Source: Sphaerolaimus hirsutus (lineage: Eukaryota; Nematoda; Chromadorea; Monhysterida; Sphaerolaimidae). From it: a DNA stretch of 64,000 nt. Below, piece after piece: positions 24,501-39,500 of this stretch (its first letter is position 1; every line of letters begins with the position of its first letter). The notes beneath the pieces were generated by a model. That model was not told the origin of the DNA and did no database searches. It worked only from the letters and a program-made list of their open reading frames with translations. Made by a program: the position numbers and the translations under genes. The stretch covers positions 17,486,701 to 17,550,700 of the forward strand of contig OZ038450.1 in NCBI GenBank assembly GCA_964036195.1, written 5' to 3'.

Positions 24501-27500
24501 AATTTTCAAAAACACACAAAATACAGCTGCAGTAAAGTGCACAGCCAATTTTTTTGTGTGCTGCCAACACAAGCAATGAATGCACTTGTGTTGGGTCCTT
24601 TTCAAATAAAATAAAAATTACTTATAGCTTTCCCACAGCCATATTTTGACTGCTGGTAAGTTGAGAGTATAATTTGGCCCCTGGTCCACTCACACCCACA
24701 AAACTTGCCCCCAGAAAGCAGGCATGGACCACAAAAACATGAGAACAATGATTTTAAACTTTGTGATTATCAAAATTGTAGTTGTGATTGAAAAACTGTG
24801 ATTTTCAATTTTCTGGGCATGACCTCTTCATTTGTTTATCCCAGTCACACTAGATACAGGGCACATTGCCCATTGGCCCCTATAGGTTTTTATCAAATAA
24901 TTAGTGTCCAATTAGATGGGCACAAGTATTTTGTCATTTGCGTCAAGACACTGCAGGCGCCAGACACGCTGTCAGGCCAGTGCCCCCTCTACGCAGGGTC
25001 ATTTTTATCATTGGCTATAAAAAATACTTGAATGCAAAAATGGAGCCCAGGAGCAGCCATATGTTGCCCCTGACACCAAACAAGCCAATTCTGGCCCCCA
25101 TGTGCTCCATGAATAGCTTGGGATAGTGGATTGTACACTTTTTCAAACCTACATTTTTCTCCAAAATAAAATTCATGTTTGATCAACAACGCCACCATTG
25201 TGTGGGGCTTCCGGGGGTTCTGACTGGGTAGAAAAGTTGCACATGATTACAATCTACCAATGTCAAAAAAACTTTTTGGTCTCAAATGTCCAGAAAAAAA
25301 TTTATCAATAATTTTTGTTTCATCAGGAGCAAAAATTTGTATGGAAGTTCCATTTATATTTGCCAGAAAGAAAACATGAAAAAAATTTTTTTTGCATCAA
25401 GGGTGGCCTGAGGGGGGTGTCCCCTAGGGTATATATAGTAAATACTTGGGGGCACCCTCACACAAGATGAAAGCCTAACAGCTTGCATGTGGGATTTGTA
25501 AAATACAATTAAGTGATTTTCCCGTTTATATTTTCCACCAGTTTATGTATCCTGAACCCACAAGCAGATAGTGATGTCGGATAGAGTTGTGTAAATGACA
25601 ACCTAATCATTGCGAAACGAGCGAAATCACTCTCATCGTTTTAACGAAACATCAACTCTACAAACATTATAAACGTAAGATATATCTATTGTTATTTAAT
25701 TTCTAGGTATATTGGGAAGATTTCATTAATTTCGTTTCACTCGTATTGCGAGATAATTTGTGCACAGCTACGTTTGGCAAAGTGCCGATTTGGTTAACGC
25801 TACGTTCGTTGCGTATTCTTTTAGAACCTTTTAGAATCATGTCCGCCGATTTTTTTTGTTGCATATAAGCAATATTTGGTGCCAGCGCCAATGCCAATGG
25901 CGCTATGGCGTGGCGCCAGCGCCACGGCGCCATTTCGCCACAATATAGGTGAAATTTTCGGGTTTCATTAAAACGAGAGTGATTTCGCTCTTTCGCAATG
26001 ATTAGGTTTTCGTTTACAAAACTCTATCCGACATCACTATCTGCTTGTGTTTTAGGATACATACGTGTTATTTTGGCACTTTTCCGCGTAAAGTATCCAA
26101 CATCACGGTTCGATTTGAAAATTTGTCGTTGAGCTGAAAATACAAAATGAAAATACACTTGAACGTGAGACATAAGTATTAGGAATCAAGTCCAATAACA
26201 ACTGATGAGCCTTGGGCCTTTGTGTGATAAAACGGTCTTTGTGTTTTAGGAGAAATTGTTTTGCTACATACTTGTGAAAAATTGTAGAGTTTCATGTAGT
26301 TTCATGTCCACCGAGATTATGTAAATCCACCGTATTTCCTCGAAATACCCCCCCCCCCTTGAATAACCCCCCTCCCCCTCGAATACCCCCGTCTGAAATG
26401 ATGTACATCATGTATGTAACGTAGATGATGTATTTTATTGCTGCCGGTTTGCACCGCAGCTACACATAGACCCAGTGTGAGTAGCGATGTATACTCCGGT
26501 TACTTTACACCCTGCACGCGTGCTTCCCGCTGGAAGTGTGCCAACGATGGTTAGCGCGTCCGAGTTTCATAAAAAGATGACAAAATTGATTGTTGTTATA
26601 ATGTTATTCATTAACATATTCACATCGATGAATTTTTTTTATATTTTTACGGAAATCGCATGATTTAATAATCATTGGCACGCTTCCAACACGAGACATA
26701 AATCAGTGCGAGGGCAGAGTATCACGTACGCCGAGTATACGTTAACATGCCCACATATATCCTATTTCGTCACATTTATTACCTTTTTGGGCATGTTTTC
26801 ACGTGATCTTTACTCCCAATTTCATGGAAATTTCTGACGAAACGATAGACCCCCCTCGAATAAGCCCCCTTGAAATACCCCCACCCCCTCAAATCTTCCA
26901 CTATGAAAAAATAAACCCCCTGGGGCTGGGGGTATTTTGAGGAAATACGGTACATACATATACAGCGATAAACCCAAAAATTGGGTGTATTTTTATGGAT
27001 TTGTGTTTATAGGTAGCTATGTATCTTAACACATGACACAGTAATGCGCGCAAAATTTTTGCAAAACCGTTTGTAAATACATAGTGAAAGTTGCATTTTC
27101 ACTAATTTTTCTGGTCACCCCCGGTAATGGGGGGGGGGGGGTGCTGCAGCCCCTTGCTCCCCTGGCTATCCCATTACTCTACAGTCATAATATGGCCACA
27201 ATAGACATAACAATACATTATGTGACACTTACCATATGCATAGTTTTCTTCTATACCCCCATTTTGGACCATTTAAAAAATCAAATTTTAATTTGAATCG
27301 CATTTAAAGTTGGGTGCTGAATTGTACTCGCGTCTGCCATATGTGAGCGACAACGCTTGCCCTGCACTTTTGAGACGGGGGTAGAAGATAAAAATGAGAA
27401 AAAATGTATGTAAATATTTATGTATGAACTTATTTTCAAACACTAGTTTGGCATTTGATTGTGCAGCCGCGCCGCCACTCATAAGGTGCATAGCTGCACT

Positions 27501-30500
27501 GAGAGTTTAGGTGCACTTAGGGTTGGAAAAAAAACGTTTTTTTTTAACTCGATGTTTTTTTTTTAAAAAAAACTTTTTTTTTTTAAAAAACGTTTTTTTT
27601 AAAAAAAACAACGTTTTTTTTAAAAGCTCCCAGATATGACCTAGTGTCAACATATATAGGTATATCAGACACTGGCAATACTCTGTGATGTTAAATATGA
27701 CCATATAATGGCTGTGGAGCCATGGGATAGCATTATAAGTGGTGATTTGTGTCAAAAATATCCATTTTTCGTCGACATATCGTTCGTATATCGCCTTATA
27801 GTCAAATGTTTGTGACTTCAGGTAAAGTTTGGCACGGAATTGTGATCAAACAAGGTTATAAAAGGAGGTTGTTACTTTGGGAGTGAAGTTACACACTGTG
27901 GAGGTACATAGAAGAACATTACCTCAATGTTCTATATTACAGCAACATATGTCGGCTTATTCACCCATGGTAGCACATAGAAATGGATGTTTTGATACTA
28001 AAAATGCAACAAAACCAATGAAAACAACCACCAATGTCAATTTGTGTGTGAAATTGTGCGCTTGCGCGCAAAAATTTTGCAAAATACCTAGTGCTTAGTA
28101 CTAAAAATTTCGGCCGATGTTTTTTTTAAAAAAAAAACATTTCGGACGTCATGCTTTTTTTTTATAAAAAACGTTTTTTTTTAAAAAAAAAACATCGGCC
28201 AACCCTAGGTGCACTGAGGGTTGGTGATAAATACCTAGTTAGGTATTTTTAAGCGAAGGCTGGTAATATTGAGGGTGAAAATAGGCAAAATAAGTTATTT
28301 TAAATGAAATACCAAATCCACGCTCTATTTTCCCTGCTTTTGTGCTCGCACACTTTTGGAAAAGAACTCTGCAATTCCCCGTCAAGTAGAATCTCCCTTC
28401 ACATTCCATGCAGCGGGCACTTAGTAAACATGCATCATCTCAGGCTCAATGCCAAAATCCGAGTGGGCCGAGGCTGACGCGGAGAGCTCCATGCCGCGCG
28501 CGTACAGCGCCAACGACACCGCCGACGAGCGAGCCAACTGGACTGGGCGAGGACGGCACGTTGCCTATTGGCTGGGTCGCCTATCATTTTCTATCAAGTG
28601 TCATCCTAAGCGGCAGGCGGAAGTGTATTTGTCTAAAGGTGAGTTGACTGTGTGCCACTCCTAGACCCCGTGAACTGTCGGATGTCATTCAAAGTTTCAA
28701 AAAGGCATTCAAATTTCATGTGAAATGCTAAAAAAATTTACCAGTCGTTAAATTTTTACAGCAAATTCTTTAGTATTTTACACGTTGGAAGCTCTCGGCG
28801 TAAGTAAACTCCCAGCTAGTGATGTAAAGGCACCGGGGCACCGGTGCCCCGGTGCTGGGCACCGAAGGGCACCAGCACCGGTGCTGGTGCAGTGCCATTG
28901 CAATCTTCAGGGGTGCCATGCCGGTGCCGGTGCCATTTTTTTCAGAATAGCACCGGTGCCGGTGCGGTGCGGTGCCATTTTTTGCCGGTGCCAAAGGTGC
29001 TAGCACCAGGGCAAAGTAAAAGGCACCGGGAAAGCCACCGGCCAAGGCTTCATGTGCTGTGCAATTTTGTCCATAGTATGTGCTTATTCATATTTAAAAA
29101 AACAGCGATATATTTACCCAACCGTTTTTGCCTATTTTGTAAACCTCCCATCAAATAAATATACCTACTGTGAAATCCATTATACCCAATACGTGATCTG
29201 ATGAGCGAATCTAAAATTTTGTTGAATTTTAAATCATTTTTATGTTTTATATTTATCTTACTTGTTTGTTCAAAATTTGTTGTCAGTTTATGACAGAGAT
29301 AGTTCCATTCTCTGTACAGCAATGACTCCGATCAGTAGACAATAGTGGCTATGGACATTGCAGTGAATTAAATATTTTATCTTTCATTTGTAATCATTGC
29401 AATTGCTTCATAAAAGTGATTGCCACATCATTATGATCATTTTAAGTGCTCAACCATCAAAATCGGTTGAAAATTCATGGAAATATGCGCTTCCAAAGGT
29501 GAGACCACTGAGAAACTGCCCGATATTTACTTCAGAAATTCCAGCCCGGTGCGGTGCCTCCCTCGTCCATGCACAATGGTGAGTGGTCGTAGGGGCAGTC
29601 CCGCACCCTTCAAAGTGCAGTGGCAAGTATTAGGGTGTAAACTAAGTTTATTATCTTTTTTGCGATCTCATAGAAATGCATTTTTCTGCGTCCCATTATG
29701 TTGCCCTTCGAGTACGTTGGGGTTTGGGGTCTGGGCTATGACGAACTTTTTTTGTTTCCTCGAATAATCCCCCAGTCCCGAGATAAGGGGGGTCTATAAA
29801 AAGGTGGTCATTTTCCATGGACGATGTGAAGACTGAGGCTCTCTGTGCATGTTTACCCGCTGTGCATGTAGACCCTAATTTTCACACAAAATCGCTCATT
29901 TTCATACCATTTTGTACGTTTTCACCTTCAAAATCACTAGTTCATGTGTTTTATTGTCTATTTTCAGCTATTTCTTGTATACTCAGCGGACTTGATACTC
30001 TGCATCCGCACTGATTTATGTCTCATGTTGGAATTGTGCCAGTGATAATTAAAGCATGCGGCTTTAGTAAAAAGATGAAAAACTTCATTGTTGTGAATAC
30101 GCTAGATTATAACACCAATGATTTTCACAACTTTTTTGAAAATTGCTTGCATCAAATATTGTTGGCACTCTTCCAGCGTGAACCAAGTGCGCAAGGTTTA
30201 AAGTCAGTGGAGTATAGTATATGTGCTTATATACCCATTTTTAGTAATTTTTCACCTACTTTTAGCGATTTTTCTACCTTTTTTCCTCATTATGAAAAAG
30301 CCTATACAATGAAGCCCCACGAACCCCAAACCCCCAAAAAAATTTTTCTAGCTATCTATCCCTCCAGAGGAGCGATTAGCCATCTCTCCAACCCCCTGGA
30401 AGGTCAAAATCTTGAATACTCCTGACATGCACAGCGGGTAAACATGCACAGAGGCACAGGCCCGATGTGAACACTGACCTTTGAAGCTTGATAAATCGGC

Positions 30501-33500
30501 AATTTCTGGGCCGATTTCATTTATTCAACACTTAAAATGATCGAGACGACCTGTAGATTCCAGTTTTGTTGTTTAATTAATGATGTCTAAACTCCGTTTG
30601 CCGATTTGACCCGGTTTTTGAACACGGCAAAACTTTTTTTCTGAACATGCTAGCATATAGTTTATAATAAAAGAACTCATCTGGCCCAAAAAAAATTTCA
30701 ATATCTTTTTCAAATCAAAAGTTATAGCACTTTGAACTCTAAGCTTTAAGTTTATTGGCATACGGAGTTTAGACATCACTTATCCGACCACAAAACTGGA
30801 ATCTACAGGTCGTCTCGATCCAGGGGTCTCCAGGATTTTGGCCCTCGCGGGGGCTGGATAGATAGCAAATCGCTCCTCCGGAGGGATAGATAGCTGAAAA
30901 AATTTTCTGGGGGGGGGGCTTGGGGGGGGGGGCTGGCGGGGGCACAATATATAGGCTTTTTCAAGGTTAAGAAGGCAGAAAGGGGAAAAAATCGCTAAGA
31001 ATCAGTTAAAAGTAGCCAAAAGTAGGTATAAAATGGCTAAAAATAGGTATATAACCATGTATATAGCCGGAAAGCACGATTTTGAAGGTGAAAAACTATA
31101 AAAAGGTGCGAAAATTGGTGATTTTGAGCGAAAATTGGGGCAAAATTTCTCAAAAACCACTCCAGATAGATAGATAGCTGAGCGATTATGGGGGGGGGGG
31201 GGTCTTTGGGGGTAGTAGCCAAAAATTTTGCCTCGGGATAGATAGATAGCTGAGCGGCCTCCGGGATAGATAGATAGCTGGCCGATTTGGGGGGGGGGCA
31301 GCCCCCCCCCAGCCCCCCCCCCCCCCCTAGGAGACTTCTGTCTCGATCATTTTAAGTGTTGAATGAATAAAATCTGCCCAGAAATGGCCGATTTATCAAT
31401 CTTCAAAAGTCAGTGTCAACATCGCATCGGCCATGGAAAATGACCGCCTTTTTATAGACCCCCTTATCTCGGGACTGGGGGATTATTCGAGGAAAAAATT
31501 TTTTTTCGTCATAGCCCAGACCCCAAACACCAACATACTCGAAGGGCATCAAAATCGGCCAATGTACAACAGAATGGAACGCAGAAATGTGAAATCTATG
31601 AGATCGCAAAAAAAGATAAGAAACTTAGTTTACACCCTAATATCACACAAATTACGAAATGTCATGAAACGTAGAATGTATTGCGAAAAAAAGTCACTGA
31701 GAATTGACATAACATTCTAAATTTGTGAATTTATTGAAAAAATTAGATTCGGATGATCAAAAAGTAAATTACTAGCTACTCAAGATTTTGGCCTTTGCGG
31801 GGGCTGGATAGGTAGCAAATGGCTCCTCTGGAGGGATAGATAGCTGAAAAAAATTTTCTGGGGGTGGGCCTTGGGGGCAAAATATACAGGCTTTTTCAAG
31901 GTAAAGAAGGTAGAAAAGGTAATTTTTTTTAGTGATTTTGGGTGAAAATTAGGGCAAAATTTTTCGAAAATCACCTCAGATAGGTATATAGCTGGACGAT
32001 TGGGGCGGGGGTTTACTGTACGGGATAGTAGCTCAAAATTTTGCCTCCGGGATAGATCGATAGTTGGTGGGTTTGGGGGGGGGGGGTCCGCCGAGAGGTA
32101 TGTCCGCCGGGTATACCCACGATTTTCGAATGGTGGCGGGGTATTCATTCACAGTCGTAGCGCCCTGGCGTCGGAAAATCGCTGAAATACACATCCGCCA
32201 TATGTGATACGCGCAGATCAGATTGCGAAGCGATTCGTCCGATGTTGGACAGACGAAAGGAGATGCTTCAGAATTGGGAGTGGAACTGACATTCTTTAGT
32301 GTAGCCATTCGCCAGATTACATCGAATACCGTATTTCCTCAAAATACCCCCCCCCTCGAAATATCCCCCTCAAAATGGCCACTATGAACTTACGAACCCC
32401 CCCTCCTCGAAATACCCTCCCCCCAATTGAGTCTATACGTCTGTACATGACAAAAGCTGCGGTTTGTCATCGGTGCAGTGAAGAATACACTTAAAAACCA
32501 TGAGTGTTACTTTAGAACCCGGTCTATATCGTCTACTTAAATTATATACATCTATAGAGTTTTATACATGGTGCTAATTGTTGCATTTTTATACGTCCGA
32601 GTACATTTCGAACAACAATTTAGTACTGGGATTTCAAACAGTTTATGGCGCAATAATATCGAGGGTGCACTATTACGCACATAAACCCATCACACACATG
32701 GATGAAACCCATCACGCACACAGCTCCAGTTATGCCTGGCCCAATAATCCCCCCCCCCGAAATACCCCCCCTCAAAATACCCCCCTCAAATTTCTCACTC
32801 TGAAAAATAAACCCCCGGGGGGTGTTTCGAGGAAATACGGTAGATCCCCGTCGAATCGAACAATAACAAGAAATTGCATTGCAGTTTGCACCGGTATTTT
32901 ACAAGTGTCTTTCATGTGCATGTCTTTGTTGGCGAACTGCCAGAGAGAGAGTAGAGTAATGAGTGTGCGTCTGCGTGCAGTGTCACCGACTCACTGGAGT
33001 ATATAAATACGACTGTCCATTTTGCACTCTTTACCGCCTGTTTCCATTAACATAAACACCTTCCCGGACAAGTTCACCACCCATTTTTTTATTTCACTTC
33101 GGTTGTAATATCTCGGTCTATGGGGGTGTTATAGAGCTGAAACTTTGAATATATAAAGGTGAAACACCCCCCTACTCTGCTTCAATGGGGGGAGATGGGG
33201 CGACTCACTGCAGGGTTCGTTGCCCTAAATACAACAATTTTTTTGGCTTTTTTGGTGTCCCAAACAAGTTCACCACCCACTTGATTAACTACACTTCTAG
33301 GGTTGTATCTCCAGTTGCGAGGTTGGTATAATCCTGAAATTTGGGGGATGTCTTGCAAACAACCCCCTCTCACAATACACTAGTGGGCGGCCGGCGACGA
33401 CCCACTACAGCATGGCTCGCCGCATATAAAGTTGTTCATTTTTTTTACAACCCAAGTCTCACAAACAAATTCGCCACCCAACTGCATTATAAAGAAAATG

Positions 33501-36500
33501 TTGCGAGAACATACCTGATATAAAATTGAGTCAAATCTGAACCCTAGTTCTTCTCATGAAAATTATTTCAGTAGGGCACCCACCCCATCCCATGAATATA
33601 ACAACGTCATAATCACATAATCACAGGAACAAAATTTGACAAAATTTTCACCTTTTCATTCACCCCAAATAAATTTCCTTATGCAGGCATTTTAGAGGTC
33701 ATGTTGTTTACGTAGCTTTCAACCTTGGACTCATCCCTAGTGAACTTTGTAAACCAACTTTTAAGTGTGAAACAAAAAATTGGTATAAAGTGAAATTTTC
33801 TGTCTGCTGTTTATGGGACGGGTGGGTGCCCTACTGAAAAAATTATAATGAGCAGAACTAGGGTTCAAATTTGACTCATTTTTATATCAGGTATGTTCTC
33901 ACAACATTTTTTTTATAATGCAGTTGGGTGGCGAATGTGTTTGTGAGACATGGGTTGTTTTTAAAAAATGAACAACTTTATATGCGGCGACCCATGCTGT
34001 AGTGGGTCGTCGCCGGCCGCCCACTAGTGTATTGCGAGAGGGGGTTGTTTGCAAGACATACCCCAAATTTCAGCTGTCTATCGCTTTCACAGCTGGAGAT
34101 ATGGCCCATGTAGTTTAGCCAATCAAGTGGGTGGTGAACTTGTTTGGGATACCGAAAAAGCCACAAAAAATGTTTGCATATAGGGTGACCCACACCAGGG
34201 ACGTAGCCAGGATTTTTGAGCGGGGGGGGGGCGGATTGTATACGGAGCCCGGCGAACGGGGGGGGGGGGGGGCGGCGCCCCCCCCCCTAAAATTTTTGCC
34301 TCTGCAGTAGGGGAATGGCGCCATGGCGCTAGCGCCATTCGTATGCGTGACGCCATGGCGCCGCTGGCGCTGGCATTGGCGCTAAAACAGATGTATACGT
34401 CTGTATCTCTCAGGCATATACAGCGACAAGGACGGAATTTAGGGGGGTTTTACTGGCTTTGAGGCCGCGGATACTGGTCAAATGAAAATATATGTCGTGT
34501 GACGGTAAAATGCGCGCTTGCGCGCAAAATTTTTAAAAATGTGATAAAAGCGTCTTCTGGAAGTGCCATTTTTGGCACATTTTTTGGCCCGGCCCAGGAA
34601 GGGGGGGGGGCGGCCGCCCCCCCCCCCGCCCCCCCCCCCCCCCCTGGCTACGTCCTTGTTTACATACAAATTTGTGATATTTTCAAAATATTTTAGGCTC
34701 TGCTTAGGCTTAGGCTTATGTATGAGTGTTTTGGTGACATGCTCGTTCTCTGGAAGGAGGTACGAGCAGAGTTGGCAAAATCTCAGAAAAAAATAAAAAT
34801 AAAATAAAAATAAAATGGAATATTCAAGAATAAAATAAAATAAAATAAAATGGAAAATTTAAGAATAAAAATAAAAATTGTATAAAAATTCGAATTTTTG
34901 TAAAATTGTATAAAAATTTGTATTTTTGTAAAATTGTATAAAAATTCATATTTTTTTTGTAAAATTTTATCTCGTTGCTTGAGTTTCTACCTGTTTATTC
35001 ATGGATATGGGAGCAGTCCCAAGTGTAAAGTGTCAAATGTCATGTAAAATGTCATGCAAAGTGTCAATTGTTATGACAAATGTAAGGTAAAGTGTAAATT
35101 GTCATGACATGTAAAAAATAAAGTATCAATTGTCAAGCAAATTGTGTCCAAATCTTATGTTTGATACCTAAATCTGTTTTGTATCCAAATTATGCTGTTG
35201 TTGAATCCAAATCTTATGTGAACATTTGGATACAAAAACATAAGATTTGGATACAATACATACTATGGATACAAAAACACAAGATTTGGATACACAATTT
35301 ACACTTTGCATGACATTTGACATGACACTTGACATTTTGCATGACAATTGACACTTTACTTTACATTTGTCATGACAATTGACAAATTGCATCACATTTT
35401 TTAAATGTGCCCAGCACACTCCACTAGTCCTTCTACTGAAAATGCAAACCATTCTTATCAATAATTGTAACTTTACACTTGCAGCTAGCTAACAATACAT
35501 ACTGCATGCAACTTTTGAAAAGTAATGGAAAAATTTGTCACAGGTTTTTCATGTATAGGTCTAATTATAACATTTTTCTGGCCTTGCATGCATGATTCTG
35601 ATTTTTTGTAAAATTTTTGTACAATTTTTGTAAATTTTTTGTTAAAATGTGTCATTTTATTTTATTAATGAATTTTGGGAATAAAATAAAATAAAATAAA
35701 ATGAAACAAGAATAAAATAAAAATAAAATAAAATTTTTATACAATTTTTATACAATTTTACTAAATGAATTTGAACCCTGGGTACTAGTGTCACATGGAC
35801 ATCAGCCAATTAGTAAAAGAAACAAGAAAATATTTTGCTGCCTCCATTTTTCTGATAATGATAATATCTGCCCAAAAATGAAAATTGTGTGGAAAAAAAC
35901 GTGACCCCTGATTAGGGATGAAAAAAAATATTTTATATGGCCCTGTTTTTCAGATGCTTTTTATAAATGACGTTTTTTGTTAAAAAAACAACAACAGTTT
36001 TTTAGAGCTTCCAAATATGGTTATGAGTCAACACATACAGGTATGTCAGACAAGTGCCAGTACTTTGTCATGTTAAATATAGCCGAATTGCTGTGGAGCC
36101 ATGTGATTAGGGATGGCACTTGATTTTTCAACTGTTTTTTATCACACTGCATACTGTTTTTGAATCAAAATGCAAAATTTCTGGTAGACATGCACTAGGT
36201 ATTTTCATAACTTTTGTGTACAACCATGCTCTATTCCATGCCCAACTTCACTTAAAGTCATGAACATGCCGTAGGTATATTGTCAGATGCACCTAGAGGC
36301 CATTGGCATAAGATTTTTCATGAGGCCTTCACAAGGGGGCTGACATTTGTGGCAGTGATGTACTGGCACTTGTTCCCAGAAATGCAAGTTTCCCTACAAA
36401 TTTTTCAAGATATAGGCAAAAAATTTGTGCGCAAGCTCGCATTTAGCTGCAGTTCACTCAGTAGTATCAGCAGATTGGTGCTCGTAGGCAAAAATCTCTG

Positions 36501-39500
36501 AAAATCCACTTTGTGTGAATGTTGCTGTATATGAATGTACATGTATATTTACATACATAAACAGCGGTTCCTGGTTGCCAGTGCCAATGCCAATGGTGCC
36601 AGTGCCATGGTGTGATTCCGTCATTAGGTAAAATGGGGGGAGTGGGCTGCGCCATTCCCTCCATCACTATGTAGGAAATCATACAGTTTCATTTTTTTAA
36701 CCGTTGGTTTAAAAAAGGATAATTTAAAAAATTAAATTTTTTTCCATCCCTACCTGTATATTTTGACCCACATCTAGGTGCATATTGTTATGGTTGAATG
36801 TTTGAAAAAACCGGTTGTTCAAAATACTTTTGAAAAAACCTACCACCAACTCCCTATCACATCTGTAAAAAGATGTCATTTAAAAACATCTTTTAAAAAT
36901 TTGGTTACAAAGCTGCCTTTTTTCCATCTCTTATTACGTCCCTAGATAAATACGTCGCTTTATATTTATATACCGTATTTCCTCGAATTACCCAACGGGG
37001 GTTTATTTTTTCAGTGAAAATTTTGAGAGAAAAACGTGAAAAATGCAACAATAACCACCATTTATAAGTTTTTACAGCATTATATAAGGATGTAGATAGT
37101 ATAAACGATGTTCTAACGTAACACAGTAAGTGTTTTGAACGTCTGTTATGCATTTCCCGGACCACAAATTCATAGTGCCCGTTTTGAGGGGTGGGTATTT
37201 CAAGGTAATACGGTATTTAGGATACAATCCATTTTTTTATGTATAATTCTCATGTATGATGACAATTCTCCGTATAATTAAATATAATGCTATAAGACGA
37301 TGTTGAAAAACAATGACTTAACCATTTCGACGCAGATGCACCGGTCCACGTTTGCTGCAGCGTCCCATTCGTGTGCATTATTCTACATGAAATCCCGACG
37401 GCTCTGCTTCAATATCGTGCGACTGCGCGACATTGCCAATTGATTTATCGATTGGTTCAAATACTGCACGATCTGTCTATTCACCTACACTCCCAGGGGC
37501 CGGGTTTTTTACAGGGTCTGGGAGTGCCCCCTGGTTGTCGCAGCCAAGCTGCCAGTGCCGCCAAGTAATGAGCTAAGTTTTAATTAGTAAATAATTGTAG
37601 GTTATCCGTCGGCCGCGTGTATAATCGTCACCGAAACGCAGACACTTGGCCGAGAATGATCGCAATGGCGCAATGGAACAGTGTCCGCCCAAAACTAGGC
37701 AAAAACTTGGCTAAAATTCATGCAAAGTTTGCATTAGAAAAACTATGAACCGATTTCAATCACTTAAATTTTGATAATGTCACAAATGCTAGGCGAGTTC
37801 ATTTTTAGGCCAAATATTTTTTTCAACGACCCCGTTAACTTTAAAAACAACGTGTTTTTAAATCCGTTTTTTTTCTCCAAAAGTTCACAAATATGGTTCT
37901 AGGATCCTAACGGCAATGCATGTGACTTAAGAATTCCATATCTGGGCCATATCTCAGCTGATTCAAAATGATCGGAACAACATGGAGATATCATTTTTTT
38001 AATCATTATTTTTTTTCTTCAGAATGTTCATCTATACAATGTATGTAAGGTGTATAGTATTGTCTTTAATCGTAATCACCCATATATGTATATCTCAATC
38101 TATACCGGTAGAATGAAAATTATAACTCCAGGTTGTCTGATCATTTTCAGTGTTCGTTCACGAAAATCGGTTAAGAAATGCCCTAGATACGAAGTTTTGA
38201 AGTCACACACATTCTAAATTGTAGCCCACAGCAAACGCATCTCTTGATATATAATTTTTAAAATAACACACCCATCCGGTTGGTGGAACGCAGATTGGCC
38301 AAATGACACTTTCACGGTGGTTCGTTTTTTTACTTTTTTACAACTTGACTTTTTTGGAGGCTGCCCTATCGATTTATTTCGGTCTCAAAAATGTCAAAAA
38401 GTGTATACCTAGGTACTTACCATCCTTCGGAGATGCTATGCCATTATATTGCTGATCCACTTTTTATTATAAAATATACGGTAGTTGCAGGGGTCTCCTA
38501 GGTGGGGGGTTACCCCCCCCCCCAATCCGCCCAGCGATCTATCTATCCCGGAAAACGCTCAGCTATCTATCTATCCTGGAGGCAAAATTTTTGGCTGTTA
38601 TCCCCTAAACCCCCCCCCCCCCAAAAAAAAAAAAAATCGCCCAGCTGTCTACCTATCCGGAGCGATTTTTGTTAAATTTTGCCAAAATTGTTGCTCAAAA
38701 TCGCTACTTTTCATGCCTTTTTACAGATTTTCTCCTCCAAAATCGTTAGTACATGTTCATTATTGCCTATTTTCAGCTATTTTGGCTACCTATTTTTAGC
38801 CATTTTCACCTACTTTTAGCGATTTTTCTCCCTTTTCGTTCTTCTACGCCCTAATTTGCCTATATAACACGTTTGCCATTTTGCAGGGCATTTTACGTGA
38901 CTTTTGACACTTTGCATAACATTTGACGTTTTACAAGGCATTTTACAGGGTCTGGGACTGCCCCCTGGTCTGTGTCAACTCAAACTTCGGCTTCACGTGT
39001 CGCAGAGCCATCTTCCAATGCACTTGCCGTAGTATTTATCTTTCAACATTGCCGCATGTGCATTTGGAGATCGCTCTGCCACACGTGAAGCCGAAATCCG
39101 AGTTGACACAGATCTGAGTTGACACACGTGTCAACTATAGTGTGTGGTGCGCCATTTGCGTGGTTGTTTGAAGTTTCCGAAATGAAACACGGCTGTAGTT
39201 TGGTTCCACTGTGTGCGGCGATCCGTTGTGTTTTGGGTCATAGCCAAATTTGTAACCTTGTGTTTCTGCAGATCTCATCTGAAGCTTTTGTGTGATGTGG
39301 ATGAAGGGAAAAATCTGTGGCTGTTGGCAAGGGGCCAATTGATTTGGATATTTGTTTTTATTTGTTGATTTTTTCCACTATTCTGCTGGCTGTTCACAGT
39401 GAATTTCGTATGTAACATATTTAACAAACTGTGACATTCAAACTGTGCCATATTTAACAAACTGACATTCAGAGCGTTTTCTTGTTGTTTTTTCCCAGTC

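Larger units (their letters stand above)
22950..26420. repeat. Long degenerate palindrome P5 with two inserted transposons
   Basis: The left arm from GATACATGATGTAGATCATT is mirrored at 26385-26416. Other mirrored blocks are 23120-23156 with 26160-26200, 24220-24284 with 26075-26140, and 25544-25640 with 25965-26060. The left arm was later hit by 23157-24113 and 24285-25543, and the right arm still shows both sites unoccupied. No coding sequence was found. Confidence 0.75.
29629..31643. repeat. Long degenerate palindrome P2 with two nested insertions
   Basis: Left blocks TATTAGGGTGTAAACTAAG, GGTCTGGGCTATGACGAA and TGAACACTGACCTTTGAAG are mirrored up to CTTAGTTTACACCCTAATA at 31642. Insertions lie at 29831-30462 (left arm) and 30821-31340 (right arm). 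Each leaves its empty site readable in the other arm. P2 is closely related to P1 (2194-3592). Confidence 0.8.

Noticed and set aside
28770-29158. Open frames across the GGTGCC array
   Set aside because: Low-complexity transposon arm; apparent Ala/Gly/Pro-rich proteins on both strands are artefacts of the repeat.
30018-30425. 135-codon plus-strand frame (MSHVGIVPVII...)
   Set aside because: It spans two unrelated transposon segments inside the 29831-30462 hairpin element. There is no conserved protein pattern.
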